Source of the DNA: Epilithonimonas mollis
Lineage (GTDB): Bacteria; Bacteroidota; Bacteroidia; Flavobacteriales; Weeksellaceae
Length of the DNA stretch: 64,000 nucleotides
Direction of reading: 5' to 3'
Assembly: GCF_900142325.1 (NCBI RefSeq)
Contig: NZ_FRAM01000001.1
Span: forward strand, 806,001-870,000
Under the pieces are notes generated by a model. That model was not told the DNA's origin. It worked only from the letters and a program-made list of their open reading frames with translations, and made no database searches. Positions 35,061-43,905 of the stretch are shown here, piece by piece (position 1 is the first letter of the stretch; each line of letters starts with the position of its first letter). Position numbers and translations under genes: made by a program.

Positions 35061-36623
35061 TTAGTTTTTATCCCAAATTAATTTAGTATTCATTTTATCT
35101 CCTCCAATAGACTGAGAAGCAGCTTGATAATTTATGGTATTGAGATTCTGTGATGCCGTTGGATATAATAATCTTGTTGGTATATCTGTAAGGCCCGCAA
35201 TTAATGAAACAAATGTGTAAGTAGTTTCACCATCTACCGGAATGTTTAATTCGGCTGTTTGACCAGGAAGCAATAACGTATTTGGATAACCCGTTCTTCG
35301 ATATTCAGCCCAAGCTTCAAACGGCTGCATATAAAGGGCTACATATTTCTGAGTTAATACATTTTCTTTTGATGCAACTGGCAAAGAAGAGACAAAAGCA
35401 TTAATTTTTGATGCTTCAACTCCCCATCTTTCCATAGAAGCCTTTACACCTTTTTCGTAATGATCCTGAGCCCAGCCATTGGCTTCACTTAATAAAAACT
35501 CTACTTCAGAATATTCCATAAATATCTCAGTATAGTTTGGTTTTAATACATTTTTACTGAAAAAATTAATTTCATCTAATTGACTTGCTGTCATAGTACT
35601 AGGAAGTCCATACGGCATTCCTTTAAAATCTGCAGGATTATTAGACTCTATCGACGTACCATTTAGAATTTGTGTTTGGGTAGCATTCATAGGAGAAGCA
35701 TACTTAAACAATCTTGGATCTAAAGAAAAGTTGCCCTTCTCTCCTTTTAATAATTGTACAAAAGTTTTAGAAACTGAAAAATCTGTTCTTGTTCTAAAAT
35801 TATCAAACATCGGTGAAGGATTAACCAAATTGTTCTCATATGTTAATCCAACATTATCCGTATTAGAAGTCATGACACCAGAAGCAATCGCATCAGTAAT
35901 ATGCTCTTCAGCAGTTGGGACAACCCCCTTTACTCTTGTTGCTACTCTAAGTCTAAGAGAATTCGCAAATTTCTTAAGCTTCAATCCAGAGCCAAACAAC
36001 AAATCACCTTGTGTAAATACCTTAGAATTAACATCAATCATTTGCGCTGATTCTTTTAATTCTTTCAATATGTCGGCGTAAATTTTTTGTTGGCTAGCAA
36101 ATTTAGGTTGAACATACTTATCTATGTCCAAAGCTTGAAAATCTGCATCTTTATTACCATATGAATAATATGGAATATCACCATATGTATCCACTAAATT
36201 TAAGAATACATACGATAACATAACTCGAGCGGCAGCAATTTGATTTTTATTAGGTCCATACACGGACATTTGTGCTGCTGTTACAGGATCAGTATTTAAG
36301 TCCGCAATTCTTTTGTAGTCTTGAGCAACCCTATATGAAAAACTCCAAAAAGAATCATTATTAGCAGCTCTGAAACGATATCTATCTTCCTCTGTATATC
36401 CTGTTTGAGCAGAATACTGAATCCAAGGCAAAGCGATACGCCCTGAAGTCCACTCATCCCTTGTATTATCCATCAATTCTTTGTTTGCACTATTAAATAT
36501 ACCATATGTTAGTGGTTTATCGGTAGAATTGGGATTTATATCAATTTCATCAAATTTATCAGAGCAACTCTGGGAAATCATTGAAACTGTTAGTGCTGAT
36601 ATAATTAAAATTATTTTTTTCAT
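35061..36623 (-). CDS. SusD/RagB-family outer-membrane lipoprotein
   Basis: A 520-residue lipoprotein with lipobox SQSC near residue 20 and the SusD-like N-terminal sequence DKFDEIDINPNSTDKPL. Helical (TPR-like) segments include AAARVMLSYVFLNLVDTYGDIPY, a hallmark of the SusD_2 group. The C-terminal MQPFEAWAEYRRTGYP is also typical. It caps the SusC channel encoded 5 bases upstream and delivers a ligand. No glycosidase, protease or sigma/anti-sigma gene is adjacent, so the substrate (glycan, peptide or other) is unknown. Confidence 0.92.
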   Translation of the reverse strand: MKKIILIISALTVSMISQSCSDKFDEIDINPNSTDKPLTYGIFNSANKELMDNTRDEWTSGRIALPWIQYSAQTGYTEEDRYRFRAANNDSFWSFSYRVAQDYKRIADLNTDPVTAAQMSVYGPNKNQIAAARVMLSYVFLNLVDTYGDIPYYSYGNKDADFQALDIDKYVQPKFASQQKIYADILKELKESAQMIDVNSKVFTQGDLLFGSGLKLKKFANSLRLRVATRVKGVVPTAEEHITDAIASGVMTSNTDNVGLTYENNLVNPSPMFDNFRTRTDFSVSKTFVQLLKGEKGNFSLDPRLFKYASPMNATQTQILNGTSIESNNPADFKGMPYGLPSTMTASQLDEINFFSKNVLKPNYTEIFMEYSEVEFLLSEANGWAQDHYEKGVKASMERWGVEASKINAFVSSLPVASKENVLTQKYVALYMQPFEAWAEYRRTGYPNTLLLPGQTAELNIPVDGETTYTFVSLIAGLTDIPTRLLYPTASQNLNTINYQAASQSIGGDKMNTKLIWDKN

Positions 36624-36628
36624 TTTTA

Positions 36629-39550
36629 TTAAAATTTAAAGTTAACATTGAATCCATAGATTCTTGTCGAAGGTAATGATCCACCTTCAATTCCCTGATA
36701 ATTACCAGAACCGTAAGATACATTTTCAGGATCTATACCTTTATTGGATAAATTCCATGCAAATAAATTTCGTGCAAAAGCCGAAACTCTAACACCCTGA
36801 ATATAATTCCCGACTAAGGATTTAGGGAGGTCATAACCAATTGTAATATCTCTTAATTTAATATAACTTGCATCGAAGACATTTTGCGCATCTACAGTGT
36901 CGTAGAACGAAGCTCCCCAAGTAGGTGCATCAAGTAAAATATCATTTACAGTACCATCTTCTTTCACACCAGGAAGAACAACTCCCGCTGCTCTATTTCC
37001 ACCTAAGCCTGTCTCTTCCAACATCCCAGAGTACATTCCAAACATATTTGTTGTTGAGAAATACTTTCCTCCTTCTTGAATGTCAACTAATACAGACAAA
37101 CTAATAGATTTATATTTAAAAGTATTTCGGAATCCCATATTATACTTTGGCAAAATAGATCCTAAAGATTTAATCTCTGACGCCTTATAGAAACCATTTT
37201 CGTCAATAATTTTGTTCCCGTTCGCATCATATACATAATCTGTTCCTAAAATTGCTCCATAAGCCTCACCAACTTGTGCTGCTAATTGAACTCTAAAAGG
37301 TGCGTTTGTAAGAATGTAATTTTTCAAATCACCTTGTAATTCAACTAATTTATTTCTATTCCTAGCAAAATTCCAAGTCAAATCCCAAGAGAAATCACTA
37401 GTCTTAATTGGAGTAATATTAACCATAGCCTCAATACCTTTATTGGTCATTTCCCCAGCATTAATTCTTTTGAAAAGGAAACCAGTTGATGGATCAACAG
37501 GTAAAGGAATGATTAGATCCGTTGATTTGACATCATAATAAGTTACATCAAATCCAAATCTATTATTAAAGAAACTGGCCTCTATACCAACCTCTTTAGT
37601 ATTTTTCATTTCCGGTTTGATATTTGGATCATTAAATGTATTCGGATCAGAATACATTTGAGAACTACCAAAAGGAGTTCCTATAACAGTATAATTTAAT
37701 CTACTATATGGATCTGTTCCTTGCGCAACATTAGACCATCCAGCTCTCAATTTACCAAAAGATAACCAATCAGCTTTTATTAAATTAGAAAAAACAAGAC
37801 TTCCTGTGACTGACGGATAAAGTTTGTCATCATTTACAGTCGAGAACCAATCATTTCTACCAGTTGCTTCTACGTATAATAAATCCTTGTAACCAATAGA
37901 TACTGATCCGAAGACACTTTTTACAGAACTATGGTAAGATCTATTTGTTGCTTTAGCATTCTCTTTACTATTATCTAAATTATATATATGTGGAATAACT
38001 AGCCCCCCAACAGTAGTACCTTTTAACCAACTCATCTTGTTATCCCTAATATTAAATCCAACAAATGCATTTACATTAAAATCTCCAAAGTTATTACTAT
38101 AATGCGCTCTACCTTCGTAATTAAATTCTGATACATTTCTCTTTTCCAGAGTATAATTTGACACAGCTTGAGAACCCACAGCTACTCTAGTATCGATATT
38201 CTGTGAATATACATCTCCATAAACCTTACCAACAATATAAAAATGTTTATCAAAGGTATATGTCAGACCAGCATTTCCAAAAAATCTTTGTCTACTATCT
38301 TGAGAGTAGTTTTCATTGATTGTCCAATAAGGATTATCAGAATATTTTGGAGTAGCATTATTGTAAGCAGTTCTATTCCATGTTCTTTGATTGCCATTAG
38401 ACAACTTGTAATCTTTAAGCTTTGAAAAATCTAAATTTCTTTGTCCAAATTGATAGAATTTTTGAGCTACTGAATTATCTCCATATCCAACTTCAGGTCT
38501 ATTATAACCTGCTGTATGAACATAATTTACTATAGCTTCTGCCTTAAGATTTTCCGATAATTTAGTATTTAAATTAACACTAAAATTATCTTTGTTAATT
38601 TTTGACGTAGGAACTATACCATTTATTTGCGTGTTTGTGTAAGACAATCTGACATTTGTATCACCAAACGATTTAGCAACCGATACATTATTCGTATATG
38701 TAACTCCTGTATTGAAAAAATCGTCTACATCTTTATTTGGAGCAACCCACGCAACTGGTTTCATATAATCATTAGCAAACTCCGGATCAAAAGCATACCA
38801 AGGTAAGTACATCAAATTTGGATCATATTTTGGACCCCAAGATGCATCTGTAGCATATTCTTGTACATTATAAGTTGTTCCATTAATTGTTCTGGTAGGT
38901 AATGTTTCTTGAGAACCTCCACCATAGAAGTTTTGAAGCTTCGGTCTGATATAAATATTTTCAAAAGAAATACCTGTATTAAGTTGAACCTCTGTTCTTC
39001 CTTTTTTTGCAGACTTTGTGGTATATATAATAGCTCCATTTCCAGCTCTAGCTCCATATAAAGCAGCAGCAGGGCCACCTTTCAAAACAGTTACACTTTC
39101 AATGTCGTCAGGATTGATATCAAAAGTAGCGTCACCATAATCTCTACCACCAGCTCCTCTTTGAGTATCTAAAGTATTTACGTTTGAATTATCCAAAGGA
39201 ACACCATCCACCACAATTAATGGTCTATTTTCGCCAGTGACAGAACTTATACCTCTCATTGTTATACGGGTAGAACCACCCATTGTAGAAGGTGCTGTAA
39301 CTTGTACCCCAGCTACATTTCCTGAAAGGGCACTTACTGCATTAGTTTGACCCGCATCGGAAATAACATCCCCTTTAATTTCTTGAGTAGCATACCCCAA
39401 AGCTTTTTTTTCTCTCTTGATACCTAAAGCCGTTACTACCACGCCTTCGATATCTTGTGTTTTAGCTGTATCCTTTATCGTTTGCGCAGAAACCATTGCA
39501 AAAGACGATGAAAGAACCACTGCTAACACGCTTGTTGTTAATTTTTTCAT
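36629..39550 (-). CDS. SusC/RagA-family TonB-linked outer-membrane receptor
   Basis: A 973-residue beta-barrel transporter. A signal peptide ends near MVSAQ, then a short linker carries the TonB-box-like DIEGVVVTALGIKREKKALGYATQ. The plug domain has the family marks ITMRGISS, PLIVVDGVPLDNSN and VTVLKGGPAAALYGARAGNGAI. The barrel ends in the aromatic STRIYGFNVNFKF. The N-terminal CarboxypepD_reg-like domain common in SusC proteins is missing; the plug begins about 30 residues after the signal peptide. The 5-base gap to the SusD gene shows they are one operon. The gene looks more AT-rich than its neighbours. Confidence 0.93.
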   Translation of the reverse strand: MKKLTTSVLAVVLSSSFAMVSAQTIKDTAKTQDIEGVVVTALGIKREKKALGYATQEIKGDVISDAGQTNAVSALSGNVAGVQVTAPSTMGGSTRITMRGISSVTGENRPLIVVDGVPLDNSNVNTLDTQRGAGGRDYGDATFDINPDDIESVTVLKGGPAAALYGARAGNGAIIYTTKSAKKGRTEVQLNTGISFENIYIRPKLQNFYGGGSQETLPTRTINGTTYNVQEYATDASWGPKYDPNLMYLPWYAFDPEFANDYMKPVAWVAPNKDVDDFFNTGVTYTNNVSVAKSFGDTNVRLSYTNTQINGIVPTSKINKDNFSVNLNTKLSENLKAEAIVNYVHTAGYNRPEVGYGDNSVAQKFYQFGQRNLDFSKLKDYKLSNGNQRTWNRTAYNNATPKYSDNPYWTINENYSQDSRQRFFGNAGLTYTFDKHFYIVGKVYGDVYSQNIDTRVAVGSQAVSNYTLEKRNVSEFNYEGRAHYSNNFGDFNVNAFVGFNIRDNKMSWLKGTTVGGLVIPHIYNLDNSKENAKATNRSYHSSVKSVFGSVSIGYKDLLYVEATGRNDWFSTVNDDKLYPSVTGSLVFSNLIKADWLSFGKLRAGWSNVAQGTDPYSRLNYTVIGTPFGSSQMYSDPNTFNDPNIKPEMKNTKEVGIEASFFNNRFGFDVTYYDVKSTDLIIPLPVDPSTGFLFKRINAGEMTNKGIEAMVNITPIKTSDFSWDLTWNFARNRNKLVELQGDLKNYILTNAPFRVQLAAQVGEAYGAILGTDYVYDANGNKIIDENGFYKASEIKSLGSILPKYNMGFRNTFKYKSISLSVLVDIQEGGKYFSTTNMFGMYSGMLEETGLGGNRAAGVVLPGVKEDGTVNDILLDAPTWGASFYDTVDAQNVFDASYIKLRDITIGYDLPKSLVGNYIQGVRVSAFARNLFAWNLSNKGIDPENVSYGSGNYQGIEGGSLPSTRIYGFNVNFKF

Positions 39551-39656
39551 ATCAAATCAAATTTTTCAATAAACAAAAATGCAAAACATTATTAATATAT
39601 GCAACACAAATTGTTAAAAAATTGTTAATTGCATCATCTAAAGTCGCACTATTACA

Positions 39657-39664
39657 TAACTTTG
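39657..39664 (+). promoter_or_regulatory. -7 element before rnhB
   Basis: TAACTTTG fits TAnnTTTG and ends 17 bases before the chosen ATG at 39682. It supports this start over a longer open frame that would run into the SusC gene. Confidence 0.5.
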
Positions 39665-39681
39665 CAGTGTTACTTTTTATT

Positions 39682-40275
39682 ATGCTATTAATACAAAATT
39701 TTTCAAACGCCTTTATCGAAGCCGGTTGTGATGAAGTCGGAAGAGGCTGTCTGGCAGGGCCGGTTGTGGCTGCAGCAGTTATTGTAGATAAAAATTTTAA
39801 GCAAAATTTGGTTAATGATTCTAAAACGTTAAACTTTAAAACAAGGCAGAATCTCGACCTTTACATCCGTGAAAATGCTGTGGACTTTGCGATAGCAGAA
39901 CTTTCCCCGGATTTCATTGACCAGCATAATATACTGAACGCCAGCTTGCATGCCATGCATCTGGCTCTCGATCAGCTGAAAACGAGACCGGAACTGATCC
40001 TGGTGGACGGCAACAGATTCCATCCTTATAATTTTATCCCGCACCATTGTATTATAAAAGGCGACAGCAAATATCTTTCGATTGCAGCGGCATCTATTAT
40101 TGCAAAGAACTATCGGGATAACCTGATGATACAACTTCACGACGAATTTCCGGATTACGGCTGGAACACCAATTTCGGTTATTGTACAAAAACCCATCAG
40201 AAAGCCCTGAAAAAATTCGGTCCTAATATCCACCACAGAAAATCTTTCCGGTTGGAATACGACGTTGAGATCTAA
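39682..40275 (+). CDS. rnhB: Ribonuclease HII
   Basis: RNase HII cuts the RNA strand of RNA-DNA hybrids and removes single ribonucleotides. The 197-residue protein has catalytic acidic residues in GCDEVGRGCLAG (Asp-Glu), ILVDGNRF (Asp) and SIIAKNYRD (Asp). The start at 39682 gives the normal family size; an open frame continues 186 bases upstream but overlaps the SusC start and its signal peptide. The gene is divergent from susC. Confidence 0.93.
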   Translation: MLLIQNFSNAFIEAGCDEVGRGCLAGPVVAAAVIVDKNFKQNLVNDSKTLNFKTRQNLDLYIRENAVDFAIAELSPDFIDQHNILNASLHAMHLALDQLKTRPELILVDGNRFHPYNFIPHHCIIKGDSKYLSIAAASIIAKNYRDNLMIQLHDEFPDYGWNTNFGYCTKTHQKALKKFGPNIHHRKSFRLEYDVEI

Positions 40276-40366
40276 AATATTGAAAACTGAAAAATTTAGT
40301 CATAAGTATATTTAATTCTACTGTATTTTAATAAAAATAGAATCAATCGCTTGATTTCTGACAGAT

Positions 40367-40412
40367 ACTATTAGGACAAACATAGCACGACTATTAGGAT
40401 ATACATAGCACG
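40367..40412. repeat. Tandem 23-bp duplication
   Basis: ACTATTAGGACAAACATAGCACG-like copies at 40367-40389 and 40390-40412 are adjacent; they differ at two positions (AC versus TA and a neighbour). They sit in the gap between rnhB and the helicase gene. No further copy was seen in the window. Confidence 0.7.
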
Positions 40413-40470
40413 AACAAGCTCAGGTTAAAAATTTCCACGCTCATCTCTACATTTTCAACTCCATTGCATA

Positions 40471-40501
40471 TTGCAACCTGTAATCAATTTTCTTACATTT
40501 G
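40471..40501 (+). promoter_or_regulatory. Full Bacteroidota-type promoter of the AddA-like gene
   Basis: TTG at 40471-40473, a 20-base spacer and TACATTTG at 40494-40501 match the TTG-N(19-21)-TAnnTTTG pattern. The ATG at 40508 lies six bases beyond the -7 element, so the mRNA would have little or no leader. Confidence 0.65.
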
Positions 40502-40507
40502 TTTACT

Positions 40508-43500
40508 ATGCAAAACACTTATTCCGTTATCAATGCATCTGCAGGTTCAGGTAAAACTTATACGCTCGTTCAGAGATTACTGATGATCTGCCTCAGGTTT
40601 CCGAACCAGCCGGATGCGATCAGAAGCGTTCTTGCATTAACCTTTACCAACAAGGCGGCCAATGAAATGAAGGAGAGAATCCTTTTTTATCTCGGTGAAT
40701 TTGTTAAGGATAATTATTCCCGCAATCAGGATCTTAAAAATATACAGGAAGCCCTTGCAGACCAAGGCATCAGGATAACGCTGGAAGACCTCAATATGCG
40801 TTCGCAAAAAGTACTGGATTATATTCTCCACCACTACTCTACGCTGAATATCGGGACAATTGATAAATTCAATTCCCGGCTTGTAAAGAGTTTTTCTTAT
40901 GAGTTGGGCTTGGCTCAGAACTTCAGTCTGGAGATCCAGCCGGAACCTTATCTGATAGAAGCTGTGGACAAAATGCTGGATGAGATCGGTGAAGAGGAAA
41001 CGGTTTCCGAAGCTTTTATGGATTTTGTCAATTACAACCTTGACAACAATGAGCGGGTCAATCTGAATCAAACGCTTTATAATTCAGCGAAAAAATTTGT
41101 AAATGATGTTCATTACAAGCCTTTGCAGGATAACAAAGACTTCGAATGGCAGGCTTATGAAAATAAAAAAAATGAACTCCGGAAAAAAATAAGTGATAAT
41201 AAAATCCAATCATCTCAACTCGCAAAGCAAGCTCTGGACCTTATAAAAAGCCGGGCTATTGATGTAGATGACTTTGCGCAGGGAAAGAACGGACTTGCCG
41301 GATTTTTTCAAAAAGCTCTGGATTACCATAACAAGAAAAGAGATGGTTTTCCTTTTCCGGCTAATGAAGAATCCGCACTGACGAATTATCTGAAAGGTGC
41401 ATCTGCAAAAGGAAGGCATAAGCAAAATGACATCGAGGAAATACTTCCTCAGCTGATTTCCTGGCGGAGAGAGATCATTGATATTCATATTGATTCGCAG
41501 AAAAAAGAAAAGATCCTGGAGGCTATTCTTCCTTTGAAGGTCAATGCTGATATTCAGAAAAAGCTGATGGAAATCGAGGAAGAAAATGACTTGGTCTTAC
41601 TTTCCAAGTTCAATATCATTATCAATGAAAATCTGCGGAACGAGCCTTCGGCCTTTATTTATGAAAAAGTAGGAACACGGTTTCAGCATTATTTCTTTGA
41701 CGAATTTCAGGATACCTCAGCGATGCAATGGCAGAATTTTCTGCCGCTCCGTGACAACAGTATAACGTCTGACAATACGAGCTTCACCATTGTTGGCGAT
41801 CCGAAACAGAGCATTTACAGATTTCGTGGTGGTGACAGTGAGCTGATGCTGAACATCATCAACCAAAAAGAGATCACACCCAAGTTTGCAACAGCAGAAC
41901 ATCTTAAATTCAACTGGAGAAGCGCGAAAAATATTGTTGATTTCAACAACCGGCTCTACGATTTCATGTCCCGGGATCTGAATGAGGAACACCAGATCAT
42001 CTTTGGGGAAAATGCCATTCAGGGTGCGAAATCCAATCTGGAAGGCAGAGTGAAAGTCCATCTTCTGGAAAACGCTGTCAAATCTGTTTTCTATGAAGAA
42101 TCTGCGGAGAAAATGCGACAGGATATCCAGGAATGCCTCGACAACGGATTTTCATTCTCGGACATTACAATTCTTTGCAGGGGAAATACCGATATTTTCA
42201 ATTATTCCCAGATTTTAGGAAACCTGAAAGTTCAATATAACGGCAATGAAACACATATCAAAACCATTTCCGAGAAAGGTCTGACTCTGGATTTATCATT
42301 TACGGTTAAGGCTCTGATAGAATTCCTCAAGTGGGATATCAATCCGAAAAACCGTCAGTTCCTGGTGAAAATGATGTATTTCCTGAATGCTTCCGGAAGA
42401 ATAAGAATGACGGATTTCACATCAGAGATCAAAGCTATTCTGAATCTTGAAAATAACAAACAAATTGAAGATCATATTGCTTCTCATTATAATGTCCGAC
42501 TGACCCAGAATGATATCCCGCAGCTGAACCTTTATAATTTTATCGAATATTATGTTCAGGAATTTTCCGTGGAACATAAGGAGACCGATTTCCTTCTGAA
42601 CTTCCTGGAGATGCTGTTCAATTATACTCAGAATGCCGGTGCAACGCTGAAAGAGTTCCTGAAATTCTGGGAGGATGAAGCCTCGAAAATCAGTATCCAG
42701 GCCAGCGAGAATATCGATGCGGTCCAGATTATGACGATTCACAAAGCGAAAGGTCTCGAGTTCCCTGTCGTTTTTATTCCAATGGAAAATAAAAACAATG
42801 ACAAAAAATTCTCCGAATGGTACAACCTCAACAGCGAAGACGAACTGAAAACCGTGATCCTGACACAGTTCTCATCTGAACTGGAAACTTACGATGAAGA
42901 TTTGGCTCAATTCAATTTTGACAATTCTTACCGAAATAAAATTGACCGTTTCTGTATCCAATATGTTGCAACAACCAGACCTGTAGAACAATTGTTTTTC
43001 TACATCGAGAAGCCGAGCAAATCTTCTAACAACTTAGAGTTTTATGATTTTGTTACCCAATTTCAGCCGAAAGAAAACGGAGAACCATCTGACTCTTTTG
43101 ATGTCTTTCCTGTTTCCGATTTCAAAAAGCAAAAGAATAAGGAAAAGAAAGACTATCTGTCGGAAAATCTTACTTCTATCGCCAAGACCACAGAAAAGCC
43201 GTCGAAAATAGAAATTGCAACCACTTCCAAAAGTTACCAGAACCGCATAGAGCGTGTAAGAATGGGGATTTTCACACATGAGGTTCTATCCAGAATCAAA
43301 ACCAGAAAAGATGTCGCCAAAGTTCTCAATTCTTATTTGCTGGAAGGAAAAATAACCAACGAGGAAAAAATATCCATCTGGGAAAGAATTGAAAATATTT
43401 TAAACAATAAAGATTACTCTAATTATTTTACAGAAAACCTAAAAATAATTAATGAGCGCGAAATGTTGGTGACAGAAAATGACCAATCAAAAACTTATCG

Positions 43501-43657
43501 CCCAGACCGCTTAATAAAGACCGAAAACGGTTTCATTATCATTGATTTTAAAACCGGTGAAGAGAACGAAAAAAATCAGAAACAAGTGGAAACTTATAAA
43601 AATAAGCTAGAACAATTTGGGAAGAAAGTGTTGAAGACGGATGTAATCTACATTTGA
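40508..43657 (+). CDS. AddA/RecB-like UvrD-family helicase with C-terminal nuclease
   Basis: I start at ATG 40508 (1049 residues); a TTG three codons earlier lies inside the promoter element. Helicase motifs appear in order: Walker A NASAGSGKTYTLVQRLL near residue 10, Walker B FDEFQDTSAMQW, motif III GDPKQSIYRFRGGD, motif V MTIHKAKGLEFPVVF and motif VI QYVATTRPVEQLF. The C-terminus has a RecB-type PD-(D/E)XK nuclease (YRPDRLIKTENGF then IIDFKTG and Gln-x3-Tyr). It probably resects double-strand breaks with an AddB-like partner, which is not adjacent; the next gene is on the other strand. Confidence 0.87.
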   Translation: MQNTYSVINASAGSGKTYTLVQRLLMICLRFPNQPDAIRSVLALTFTNKAANEMKERILFYLGEFVKDNYSRNQDLKNIQEALADQGIRITLEDLNMRSQKVLDYILHHYSTLNIGTIDKFNSRLVKSFSYELGLAQNFSLEIQPEPYLIEAVDKMLDEIGEEETVSEAFMDFVNYNLDNNERVNLNQTLYNSAKKFVNDVHYKPLQDNKDFEWQAYENKKNELRKKISDNKIQSSQLAKQALDLIKSRAIDVDDFAQGKNGLAGFFQKALDYHNKKRDGFPFPANEESALTNYLKGASAKGRHKQNDIEEILPQLISWRREIIDIHIDSQKKEKILEAILPLKVNADIQKKLMEIEEENDLVLLSKFNIIINENLRNEPSAFIYEKVGTRFQHYFFDEFQDTSAMQWQNFLPLRDNSITSDNTSFTIVGDPKQSIYRFRGGDSELMLNIINQKEITPKFATAEHLKFNWRSAKNIVDFNNRLYDFMSRDLNEEHQIIFGENAIQGAKSNLEGRVKVHLLENAVKSVFYEESAEKMRQDIQECLDNGFSFSDITILCRGNTDIFNYSQILGNLKVQYNGNETHIKTISEKGLTLDLSFTVKALIEFLKWDINPKNRQFLVKMMYFLNASGRIRMTDFTSEIKAILNLENNKQIEDHIASHYNVRLTQNDIPQLNLYNFIEYYVQEFSVEHKETDFLLNFLEMLFNYTQNAGATLKEFLKFWEDEASKISIQASENIDAVQIMTIHKAKGLEFPVVFIPMENKNNDKKFSEWYNLNSEDELKTVILTQFSSELETYDEDLAQFNFDNSYRNKIDRFCIQYVATTRPVEQLFFYIEKPSKSSNNLEFYDFVTQFQPKENGEPSDSFDVFPVSDFKKQKNKEKKDYLSENLTSIAKTTEKPSKIEIATTSKSYQNRIERVRMGIFTHEVLSRIKTRKDVAKVLNSYLLEGKITNEEKISIWERIENILNNKDYSNYFTENLKIINEREMLVTENDQSKTYRPDRLIKTENGFIIIDFKTGEENEKNQKQVETYKNKLEQFGKKVLKTDVIYI

Positions 43658-43749
43658 TTATTCAGAAAACTTTTACTAGATTACAAAGCACACTCCTAAC
43701 CTTTCCTGAAAAGCTTACTGCAGAGCTGCGGCGGGAAACTTTCGGGCTT

Positions 43750-43824
43750 TTTACAGGTCGCTACTACGGAGCTTGATTATTTTGTTTACTTTTTACTATT
43801 AACAGGTTGTCGCTATGCGGCTTT
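43750..43824. repeat. Degenerate repeated element after the AddA-like gene
   Basis: TTTACAGGTCGCTACTACGGAGCTT at 43750-43774 is echoed by AACAGGTTGTCGCTATGCGGCTTT at 43801-43824. Both contain ACAGGT, CGCTA and CGG(A)GCTT. Such ACAGGTCGCT-CTACGGAGCT segments are, as I recall, common between genes of Chryseobacterium relatives. They are probably remnants of dispersed repeats. Confidence 0.5.
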
Positions 43825-43867
43825 CAAATTTAGATATTGAACGAGAATACCTTAATATTATTAGCTT

Positions 43868-43898
43868 AAAAAAATCCCGAGAAATTATTCCCGGGATT
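43868..43898 (-). terminator. Terminator of the ferritin/DUF3857 transcript
   Basis: AATCCCG at 43873-43879 pairs with CGGGATT at 43892-43898. The A tract at 43868-43874 gives a minus-strand U tract. It lies 7 bases past the stop codon of the minus-strand gene at 43906. Confidence 0.7.
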
Positions 43899-43905
43899 CT
43901 ATTCA

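Noticed and set aside
39496-39681. N-terminal extension of RNase HII
   Set aside because: It overlaps the susC start codon and signal peptide on the other strand. The family size and the -7 element at 39657 support the ATG at 39682.
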